DNA from: Methylotenera sp.
GTDB lineage: Bacteria > Pseudomonadota > Gammaproteobacteria > Burkholderiales > Methylophilaceae
Direction: 5' to 3'
NCBI GenBank assembly: GCA_014378845.1
Contig: JACMNB010000065.1
Location: forward strand, 1-52,514
Length of the DNA stretch: 52,514 nt
Shown: piece after piece, positions 45,807 through 52,514 of the stretch
How the letters are laid out: each line of letters begins with the position of its first letter
Position numbering within the stretch: the first letter of the stretch is position 1
The notes under the pieces: model-generated
What the model saw: only the letters and a program-made list of their open reading frames with translations
Told to the model about the DNA's origin: nothing
Database searches by the model: none
Made by a program: the position numbers and the translations under genes

Positions 45807-46421
45807 TTAAACGCCAAATAGCATAGAAAATTCTGTACATGCTGACTTTACGTCATTTGCGCCAAAAATCGCTTGAATCACCGCGATGCTATTTGCGCCT
45901 GCTTGCAACATTTGTGTTGCATTTTGTTGCGTGATGCCGCCGATAGCGACTGTTGGGATTTTTAACTCAGTCTTTGCGCGCGTAAATAAATCTAAAGTGG
46001 CGACGGGCGCATTGGGCTTGGTGCTGCTGGCGAAGCAAGCGCCAAAAGCAACATAATTTGCGCCTTGCTGTTGCGCTTGCAAAGCCAAATCAAAACGGTT
46101 GTAGCAAGATGCGCCTAGAATTTTGTCTTTACCGATTCTGACACGAACTTCGGCTAAGTTTCCATCATCTGCGCCTAAATGTACGCCATCTGTATCTAAT
46201 GTTAAACACAGCTTTACTGAATCGTTAATAATTAATGGCACATTATATTGACGACACAATGGCAAAAGAGAGCGCGCTTGTTGGGTTTGCAGTTTGTGAT
46301 TGGCGGTTTTGTTGCGGTATTGCAGCATATTGATGCCGCCTTGCAATGCGGCTTCTACCTTTTGCAACAGCAAATCGGTATCGGCCATATCTGGCGTAAT
46401 GGCGTACAGGCCTTTAATCAT
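45807..46421 (-). CDS. thiE: Thiamine-phosphate synthase
   Basis: TIM-barrel enzyme joining the pyrimidine diphosphate and thiazole phosphate moieties to thiamine phosphate. YAITPD, MLQYRNKTA, LIINDSVKL, DGVHLGADDG, FGACFASSTKP and AIGGIT are diagnostic. Length 204. It lies 16 bp downstream of thiD on the same strand, an operon. No TPP riboswitch was found upstream of this pair, unlike thiC. Confidence 0.95.
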   Translation of the reverse strand: MIKGLYAITPDMADTDLLLQKVEAALQGGINMLQYRNKTANHKLQTQQARSLLPLCRQYNVPLIINDSVKLCLTLDTDGVHLGADDGNLAEVRVRIGKDKILGASCYNRFDLALQAQQQGANYVAFGACFASSTKPNAPVATLDLFTRAKTELKIPTVAIGGITQQNATQMLQAGANSIAVIQAIFGANDVKSACTEFSMLFGV

Positions 46422-46437
46422 AACGATTTACGCTAAA

Positions 46438-47310
46438 TTAATGCTGAATAAATGGCGTTTTAACATCGGTCGCGACAGTATCTTCCTCTTCGCGCGCCCA
46501 AAAAAAGCGATCGGGGATAAATTGCCCCATGCCTGGCCGGAAGGCGTTTTTAAGCGTTTGCCAAGTGTATTCTTGCGCCTCTACAATGGCTTCTTCCATG
46601 CTTAAGCCGTGCGCTAAACAAGCTGCAATTGCGCTGGTCAAGGTACAGCCAGAGCCGTGATAGCTGCCAACTAATCTTTCCCAGTGGTAGGCTTTAATTA
46701 AGCCACTCGCCCCCATTGGGCTTGTACCATAAAGAGAGTTAACCACATCAATGGAACGTTCGTGTGTGCCAGTAATTAGCACATATTCGCAGCCCATCTC
46801 TAGCAAGCGCATCGCCGATTCATCTAAAGAGGTATGTTGAATTTCGTCAATATCATCATAAAACGCGAGTCGGCGCGCCTCTAAACTATTAGGCGTAATC
46901 AGCGTGGCTTGCGGAAACAGCAGCTCACACATCGCCGCCTGCATTTCTTCATTTGCCAATTCATCGCCGCGGCCTGAGCTTAAAATCGGATCAATAATCA
47001 ATGGCACATCTGGGTAATCTGCAACAATTTCGGCAATTATTGCGATATTTTCTACGCTTCCCATTAGGCCAAGCTTAAACGCAGCAATTGGTACATCTTC
47101 TAAAATAATGCGCGCTTGCTCATTAATTAAATCTGCGTCCAGTGCCATCACACTCTCTACACCCACTGTATCTTGCACGGTAATGCCCGTAACAACCGAT
47201 AACGGATGGCAACCAATACTGGCTAGCGCCAATATATCGGCCTGCATACCCGCGCCGCCGCTAGGATCCGTGGCAGCAAAAGTTAAAACGGTTGGTGGTG
47301 TTGGCGTCAT
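46438..47310 (-). CDS. thiD: Hydroxymethylpyrimidine/phosphomethylpyrimidine kinase
   Basis: Ribokinase-like kinase phosphorylating the thiamine pyrimidine. FAATDPSGGAGMQADI (about 11-26), KLGLMGSVENI and GSGCTLTSAIAACLA (Cys-type anion hole) are family motifs. Length 290, slightly long. Its ATG overlaps the stop of a possible 24-codon frame upstream (ATGA), which I do not count as a gene. The 238-bp gap to blh shows a small hairpin (GCGGGCACAAATCCCGC) but no riboswitch. Confidence 0.93.
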   Translation of the reverse strand: MTPTPPTVLTFAATDPSGGAGMQADILALASIGCHPLSVVTGITVQDTVGVESVMALDADLINEQARIILEDVPIAAFKLGLMGSVENIAIIAEIVADYPDVPLIIDPILSSGRGDELANEEMQAAMCELLFPQATLITPNSLEARRLAFYDDIDEIQHTSLDESAMRLLEMGCEYVLITGTHERSIDVVNSLYGTSPMGASGLIKAYHWERLVGSYHGSGCTLTSAIAACLAHGLSMEEAIVEAQEYTWQTLKNAFRPGMGQFIPDRFFWAREEEDTVATDVKTPFIQH

Positions 47311-47548
47311 GCATAATCTTTCTTAAATTTTTTTGAGCGGCTGGCGGGATTTGTGCCCGCATATAAAATTTGATAAGCCATCTTTCTGCTATTAAGTTGC
47401 AGACGCTCCTTAATACTGTTGTGTAAACCAGCATGTTACTTGGTTTTCAGTTGGGTGAGTATTCGTAGATAAACATCTTAAAGATAAAAGAGATTACTGT
47501 TTGCCTGTCTTTTAAAATAATTTGTTTAAATGGTGGCATTTGAGGCCA

Positions 47549-48436
47549 TCAATTGTTCTTAATCCAACTTGAAAAGCCAGATTTTTCTAAAAGCATCATG
47601 TGCGGAACGGTTAAGGCGGCGAGCGTTACAAATACTAATTTAATTAAATTTGCATCAAGTAACAATGGCGTACTATTTATCCAAATAATATACATCACAA
47701 CAACAACCATTAGCGTAGGAATAATCAACGCTGTAAATACTGTTATTTTTGACGTATAGGTTAGAAAATTCAGGCTTCTAAGCAAATGTCTTAAGCTATG
47801 CATTGCACAAAAATAAACAGTAAACGCTACAAGGGGCGGCGTAAAAATTGCAAGCATGATGATGCCAGATATTTCTAAGCAACTCACTATATTTGAACGG
47901 CTTAATTGATATAACACAACCAATAGGCCTGCCAGCCACAAAAACGCTATGTAATGACTTACAGTCACTATTCGTTTTGCTTGTTCAATATCCACTAAAT
48001 AAGCATATAACCGCGCTAGGTCGTTGGCATGCAATATTGCAGGTAAAAAAATGATGATGCCGCCATAGAGAGTGCGGCTTAATTTGGGTGTACCCGCAAC
48101 TAAGTCATCTGCAAAATGGGCAATTGATATCATTAAAAAACACAGCAAAAATAAAGTGGGTGCAATTAGCCAAAATGTCACAATAACAAGAGATACCATT
48201 AAATAATAAAAAATGAATTTAGGCCATTTTTTTAACTGGCCTAAATTAAACAATTCTTTTGCAAAAAGTGTATCTAGTGCCCCATGTGGCATACCAAATA
48301 GGATGATAAGTAGCGCTAAAAATACGAGGTTAAAATTTTCATCAAAATTACTCACAAATAAGCTTAGGCAAGTAACCACTACCGCTAAAACGCTAAAAGC
48401 AATGCCATGTATATTAGTAAGTGTTTTCAGCGGCAT
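47549..48436 (-). CDS. blh: Beta-carotene 15,15'-dioxygenase, Brp/Blh family
   Basis: Membrane enzyme cleaving beta-carotene into two retinal molecules. Conserved metal-binding residues are His51 (GMPHGALD), His107 (SIAHFADD), His213 and His217 (AMHSLRHLL), and His279 (LTVPHMM). Eight or so hydrophobic helices are visible. It overlaps crtY by 23 nt, so the products are made together. Retinal normally serves a rhodopsin; no opsin is in the window. Last gene of the carotenoid operon. Confidence 0.92.
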   Translation of the reverse strand: MPLKTLTNIHGIAFSVLAVVVTCLSLFVSNFDENFNLVFLALLIILFGMPHGALDTLFAKELFNLGQLKKWPKFIFYYLMVSLVIVTFWLIAPTLFLLCFLMISIAHFADDLVAGTPKLSRTLYGGIIIFLPAILHANDLARLYAYLVDIEQAKRIVTVSHYIAFLWLAGLLVVLYQLSRSNIVSCLEISGIIMLAIFTPPLVAFTVYFCAMHSLRHLLRSLNFLTYTSKITVFTALIIPTLMVVVVMYIIWINSTPLLLDANLIKLVFVTLAALTVPHMMLLEKSGFSSWIKNN

Positions 48437-49616
48437 AGATGTTCAATTTTTTATAACATGAAATTAGCAGTTGCTTTAAAAAAGGCGCAGCCGGTAGTGC
48501 TAACATAATAGCCAAGTAGTCGGTTAATTTGGCTTGATCGCTTAAAAACCTAATTAATTTGGACGTATTAGATCGATGAAAAAGTGATATAAAAAGTTTT
48601 GGTGCTAACTCAGGTTGAGCACGAATAAGCTGCAAAAATAGCTTGTCCATTGATAATTGCATCAAAGAATCGGGTGGATGGCCTATTGGATACTGCGTTT
48701 GATGAATTGATTTTGCACATAAATCTGCCCAACGCTGTATGCGCTGAAACGCATAACCAGTGCTTGGCCTAGCAGCACCCGCAAACAAACCTACTTTAAC
48801 GTAAGACTTATCTTGGTTGGTTGGTTGGCTATTTTCAAGGTCGTTAGATTGTGTTTTATTGCCCATCGGTAAAATGCCATGCTCAGACCTCGTTATTGTA
48901 TAAGGTAGATTGTTCGTATATTGCTTAATCGCTTCATCTAGTTTGAATGCTAAGTTTTCACGTATGATTGGATGCGTTGAAAATACGGTTGTTTCAATGA
49001 GCGCCTTTGTAATTGATAGGGGTAAAACATAGTTAAAGCATACGCTGGTTTTATCATTATTATTAAAATCCATTAACGTTGCGGTATTTGGGTTAAAAAC
49101 TGCATTTGCACATTCTATTTCTAGCCCATAAAAAGATTGCCAGAGAATTGACTCGCCAAGTTGCGGGGCCTTAGCGGGCCTAGTGTCAACAATAAATTTA
49201 GTCGTATAGTGATTATTATTACCAATCAGCTGCCAGCGTTTGTCAACTTTGTTGGGTATTGCCGCAACAGTCTCACTAAAATGGATTTCAATTTTTTTAT
49301 TTTTGGCAATCACTTGCAGCGCATGTTGATAAAAAATTTCGGCAGCCAGCATCTGGTATGGCGTGTCTTTACAATCTACCGTAACGTCGCTTAGCGAACT
49401 TTTAATGGCTACCGTTTGCCAATTGTGGTTGGCTAAATGTTTCAAATACGCATTTGATGTGCCCCAAAAACACCATGTCCTATCATTAACATAATGCGCG
49501 CGCTTTTCTATAATTAACACCTTAGGGCAAAGCGCTCCTTGATGGCTTAAGTGCATAGCAAGACTAAGTCCTGCGCAGCCGCCACCCAAAATAATCAAAT
49601 CATAATCAGTTGGCAT
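48414..49616 (-). CDS. crtY: Lycopene beta-cyclase
   Basis: FAD/NAD-dependent cyclase forming beta-ionone rings on lycopene. The N-terminal Rossmann motif is IILGGGCAGLSLAMHL (about 8-23), and the typical ARPSTGYAFQRIQRW lies near 283-297. Length 400. Overlaps crtB by 11 nt and blh by 23 nt. The product feeds blh. Confidence 0.93.
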   Translation of the reverse strand: MPTDYDLIILGGGCAGLSLAMHLSHQGALCPKVLIIEKRAHYVNDRTWCFWGTSNAYLKHLANHNWQTVAIKSSLSDVTVDCKDTPYQMLAAEIFYQHALQVIAKNKKIEIHFSETVAAIPNKVDKRWQLIGNNNHYTTKFIVDTRPAKAPQLGESILWQSFYGLEIECANAVFNPNTATLMDFNNNDKTSVCFNYVLPLSITKALIETTVFSTHPIIRENLAFKLDEAIKQYTNNLPYTITRSEHGILPMGNKTQSNDLENSQPTNQDKSYVKVGLFAGAARPSTGYAFQRIQRWADLCAKSIHQTQYPIGHPPDSLMQLSMDKLFLQLIRAQPELAPKLFISLFHRSNTSKLIRFLSDQAKLTDYLAIMLALPAAPFLKQLLISCYKKLNIYAAENTY

Positions 49617-50577
49617 GGGTATAGGGTAAGGCCTTTAAAGCCTGGTGCAAATTTTTATCATGAGATTTTGTAATGCTCCAAAATTTAACTGTTAAAGCTA
49701 CAGTCAACAATGTTTTAAAGCTTAACATTAGCTTATCTCGTTTTGATAACCTCGCTCTTTTTTGCCAATAATGATAACGCTGTTTTTGTAGCTTTACCCC
49801 AATTGCTTGGTATAACTTACTGGCAATTAAAATACCTGCTCTGGCGCGCAGCGATATAAAAGGCAGGCCAACATTACCGCTTTTATAGTAACTATCTGCA
49901 AGGCCTAATAAACCAGCCAATGCAGCATTTAATTGTGGATGAATGCATTGCTTGGGAGAGATTAATTCGGCTGGTTGTAAACTTCCAACTAAGGTTTCAG
50001 GTAAGTAACGCCTACCCATCAATGCATCATCGCGCACATCTCGGCAAATATTAGTTAGCTGCATAGCAATACCAAGGTCAATAGCAAAAGGCAAAGCCTT
50101 GTTATCCTTAATATCTAACACTTTACACATCATTAAACCGACCGTGCCTGCCACTTGATAACAGTACTGCAACAACTCGTCCATATCGCGCATTCTCACT
50201 TGTACCAAATCTGAATATACGCCATTGATTAACGCTAAAACGATTGATTTTTCAATATGACACTCATTAAAAAGTTGTAGCGCATCTACAACAACTAAGT
50301 CGGTAGATTGGCCTTTATTTATGTCATCAATTAATTTTTTTAGATTTTTTCTAGCCAAACTTACGCTGGCAGCTTCGTCTGCTAAATCGTCAATATAACG
50401 GCAAAATTGATACAGCCTTGTAGCGCGCTGTGCATGGCGTTTACTCAACAATAAGCTGGCCCAATAAAAAGTTTTACCTTTTGTTGCAAGTAGTTGACGC
50501 GCGTCGATAAAATCATTTTTAGCTGGGTTTATGCACGTGCTCTTAGGTGCATTAATTAGCATCTTAAACGCTTGCAT
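49606..50577 (-). CDS. crtB: Phytoene synthase
   Basis: Condenses two geranylgeranyl diphosphates to phytoene. Asp-rich motifs YIDDLADEA (about 61-69) and NICRDVRDDALMGRRYLP (about 171-188) are present. Length 323. It overlaps the crtI stop by 14 nt and crtY by 11 nt. A second ATG at residue 6 (MLINA) is possible. Confidence 0.95.
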   Translation of the reverse strand: MQAFKMLINAPKSTCINPAKNDFIDARQLLATKGKTFYWASLLLSKRHAQRATRLYQFCRYIDDLADEAASVSLARKNLKKLIDDINKGQSTDLVVVDALQLFNECHIEKSIVLALINGVYSDLVQVRMRDMDELLQYCYQVAGTVGLMMCKVLDIKDNKALPFAIDLGIAMQLTNICRDVRDDALMGRRYLPETLVGSLQPAELISPKQCIHPQLNAALAGLLGLADSYYKSGNVGLPFISLRARAGILIASKLYQAIGVKLQKQRYHYWQKRARLSKRDKLMLSFKTLLTVALTVKFWSITKSHDKNLHQALKALPYTHAN

Positions 50578-52036
50578 ACGGAATAAGATTATCTATTACT
50601 TTTGCCGAACATAATACGCCAGGCAAACCGGCGCCAGGGTGTGTGCCTGCGCCCACTAAATAGAGATTCTTGATAGTTTCTGCTTGGTTATGAAATCGAA
50701 ACCAAGCAGATTGCCTAAATAAAGGCGCGATAGAAAAACCTGCACCGTGTGTGCTTAAATAGTTAAATTTAAAATCAGCTGGGGACATAAAAAAATCCTC
50801 AACAATACAAGCTTGTAGCCCAGGCAAAATAGTTTGATCAAGCGCTTGCAAGATTCTATCTTTTAATGAGCGGCCCTCAACAGACCAATCAACGTTGGCC
50901 TTAAGATTGGGGACTGGGCAAAGGACATAAAAACTGTCGCAACCAGCAGGCGCAAAGCTGGCATCAGTGGCTGTGGGGCGATGTAAATATAAGGAAAAAT
51001 CTTCAGGCAATTTTTTTGTGTTGAAAATATCACGCAACAACTCCTCGTATCTCGCGCCCATCCAAATGGTGTGGTGTGCAACCTCTGGATAAGTTTTTGT
51101 GGTGCCAAAGTAAATTACAAAAAGCCCCATTGAATAATGCGCTGCTTTGAGTTTAAGCTTGGCTGATTTGGCTACATCCTTTTTATCTAGCATATGCTCA
51201 TAAAGATGAGTGGCGTCTGCATTAGCAACGATAATATCTGCAAGTAATATACGCCCATCTTCCAGTACCACGCCATTTGCCGCGCCATTTTGTACCATTA
51301 TTTTTTTAACGGTGGTGTTGAGTTGTATTTTTATGCCTTGCCTGTGCATAAGATTACCCAGCGCTCTGGTAATCGCTCCAGTTCCGCCCATTGCAAAATG
51401 TACACCATAAGCTCTTTCAAGGTAATGAATTAACCCATATATGCTGGTGGTATTAAAAGGGTTGCCGCCTACCAGCAGCGGTTGAATAGAAAACGCTTGG
51501 CGTAACTTAGGATTTTTTAAATAGTGACACACCATTTGCCAAACACTTTGGTAGCTTTTTAAGAAAATCAGTTTAGGAATTAAGCTTATCATCTTACTAA
51601 AGCGATGAAATGCAACCGACGAAAGCTGGGTAAAAGCAATATCAAAAACGCGCTCTGAATGCGCTAAAAGTTTAAGGTAGCCAGCTTGATCTTTGGGTTC
51701 TACTTTTGCTATTTCAGCCAGGGTTTCGTCTAAACTTCCGCCATAATCAAACGTGGTTTTATCTGCAAAATAAAACCGGTACCACGGTTTTAATGGCACT
51801 AAGTGAATATGGTCTGCAAGCTTTTCACCAAAAAGTGCAAAAAGTTCTTCAAATAAAAAAGGGGCAGTAATTACGGTTGGGCCTGCATCATGCAAAAAAC
51901 CGTTTCTCTCAAATACTTGCGCGCGCCCTCCCAGCATTGGGCTGCGATCAACGATGCTAACCTTGTAACCTTTTGCGCGTAGTCTAAGTGCTGCAGCAAT
52001 ACCGCCAAAACCTGAGCCAATAACTATCGCGTGCAT
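50564..52036 (-). CDS. crtI: Phytoene desaturase
   Basis: FAD-dependent desaturase converting phytoene to lycopene. The N-terminal IVIGSGFGGIAAALRLRAKG is the FAD-binding motif; the C-terminal GAGTHPGAGLPGVLCSAKVI is diagnostic. 490 residues from ATG 52036; a TTG 6 bp earlier is in frame. Located 10 bp after crtE and overlapping crtB by 14 nt. Confidence 0.95.
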   Translation of the reverse strand: MHAIVIGSGFGGIAAALRLRAKGYKVSIVDRSPMLGGRAQVFERNGFLHDAGPTVITAPFLFEELFALFGEKLADHIHLVPLKPWYRFYFADKTTFDYGGSLDETLAEIAKVEPKDQAGYLKLLAHSERVFDIAFTQLSSVAFHRFSKMISLIPKLIFLKSYQSVWQMVCHYLKNPKLRQAFSIQPLLVGGNPFNTTSIYGLIHYLERAYGVHFAMGGTGAITRALGNLMHRQGIKIQLNTTVKKIMVQNGAANGVVLEDGRILLADIIVANADATHLYEHMLDKKDVAKSAKLKLKAAHYSMGLFVIYFGTTKTYPEVAHHTIWMGARYEELLRDIFNTKKLPEDFSLYLHRPTATDASFAPAGCDSFYVLCPVPNLKANVDWSVEGRSLKDRILQALDQTILPGLQACIVEDFFMSPADFKFNYLSTHGAGFSIAPLFRQSAWFRFHNQAETIKNLYLVGAGTHPGAGLPGVLCSAKVIDNLIPYASV

Positions 52037-52046
52037 AGACAATCCA

Positions 52047-52514
52047 TTACTTACTGAGCTTCTGTTTCAGTTGCAGCGCAAGCTCTATCAATAATGCACC
52101 AGATTTTTTGGGTAATTTTGTTGCAAAATGGGTAGCCTCATCTAAATGACGCATAGCTAAATTTTGTGCTACTTGCATAGGCTGTTTCGTCTCGCCGCAC
52201 GCTTTTAAAACAGAGATTACATTTAATGACTGGGATTGAGCGTCTTTATCAATATCACACAAATCGTCTGCTATTTGATAAGCAATCGCAAATGATTCGG
52301 TGGCTGCGCGCGCGTTGCTTAACGATTCAGTATGGTGTGACGCCAATAACGCTAACTCAATCGGTAAGCTCAATAATGCACCAGATTTTGAAATTGCAAT
52401 TTTTTGATACGCACCCAAGGTGCATAATGGTTGGTTTTTATGCGCTATATCGGCACATTGGCCTTGAATAACCGTAGAAGTACGTTGATGTATTGTGGTA
52501 ATTAATTGTTGAAT
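52047..52514 (-). CDS. crtE: Polyprenyl (geranylgeranyl) diphosphate synthase, C-terminal part
   Basis: Only the C-terminal 155 codons are in the window; the gene continues off the right edge. The visible part includes GQCADIAH, KSGALLSLPIELALLASHH and the second Asp-rich motif QIADDLCDID, typical of trans-isoprenyl diphosphate synthases. As the first visible gene of the crt operon it should be the geranylgeranyl diphosphate synthase. Product chain length cannot be judged without the first Asp-rich motif. Confidence 0.88.
   Translation of the reverse strand: MQQLITTIHQRTSTVIQGQCADIAHKNQPLCTLGAYQKIAISKSGALLSLPIELALLASHHTESLSNARAATESFAIAYQIADDLCDIDKDAQSQSLNVISVLKACGETKQPMQVAQNLAMRHLDEATHFATKLPKKSGALLIELALQLKQKLSK

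Noticed and set aside
47311-47400. 24-codon minus-strand frame whose stop overlaps the thiD ATG
   Set aside because: Has an ATGA overlap and weak ribosome site but is too short and without recognisable content; might be a leader peptide but not supported.

Overview
The window reads as a chromosomal segment of a betaproteobacterial methylotroph, most likely a member of the Methylophilaceae (Methylotenera/Methylophilus-like). The clues are a formaldehyde-activating-enzyme homologue (30653-31204), a quinoprotein-relay-type zinc metallohydrolase (32202-33149), a split B12-dependent ribonucleotide reductase, a pcm-tolC pair of betaproteobacterial type, and moderately AT-rich DNA. This placement is inferred from gene content; no rRNA or tRNA gene was seen.

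Layout. 1-617: truncated cyclodeaminase-family gene, followed by three short direct repeats. 765-3930: nrdJb-nrdJa (class II RNR split in two) with REP hairpins between them and a pair of NrdR-type boxes upstream. 4087-11712: a compact seven-gene minus-strand cluster (carrier protein, acyl-CoA-dehydrogenase-like flavoprotein, amino acid:carrier-protein ligase, DUF1839, cytosolic GH2 protein, thioesterase with a Cys nucleophile, GNAT). It looks like a pathway that loads an amino acid on a carrier protein, modifies it and releases or transfers it; it is the best candidate for an undescribed system here. 11963-18617: waaA, isochorismatase-like hydrolase, tolC, pcm, membrane proteins and two very short membrane ORFs. 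18774-20904: TPP riboswitch, thiC and its terminator. 20922-22782: AT-rich insert with an orphan AbrB-type protein and an OLD-like ATPase/TOPRIM protein. 22974-30330: rluB (with a palindromic repeat inside the coding sequence), a DUF937 gene, a 130-bp MITE, uppP, an AsmA-like protein with four internal repeats, and mutY. 30347-33868: small genes, the Fae homologue, GNAT, DoxX, metallohydrolase and cytochrome b561. 33979-43013: hemE, gltD-gltB, a small gene behind a Fur-type box, and hemL.

43252-45704 is an accessory patch: a decayed gene, an IS1595-type transposase remnant, an intact DpnI homologue, a RAYT/REP-type hairpin, and a Phd-ParE toxin-antitoxin pair whose toxin has an in-frame stop. 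45807-47310 is thiD-thiE, which with thiC covers part of thiamine synthesis. 47549-52514 is a tightly overlapped crtE-crtI-crtB-crtY-blh operon that should convert prenyl diphosphates to beta-carotene and then retinal; no opsin gene is visible in the window, and crtE runs off the right edge.

Most start codons were reconsidered: several genes use TTG or GTG (amino acid:carrier-protein ligase, DpnI homologue, the left-edge gene), and others begin at an ATG a few codons inside the longest frame. All family assignments come from reading motifs by eye, with no database search.
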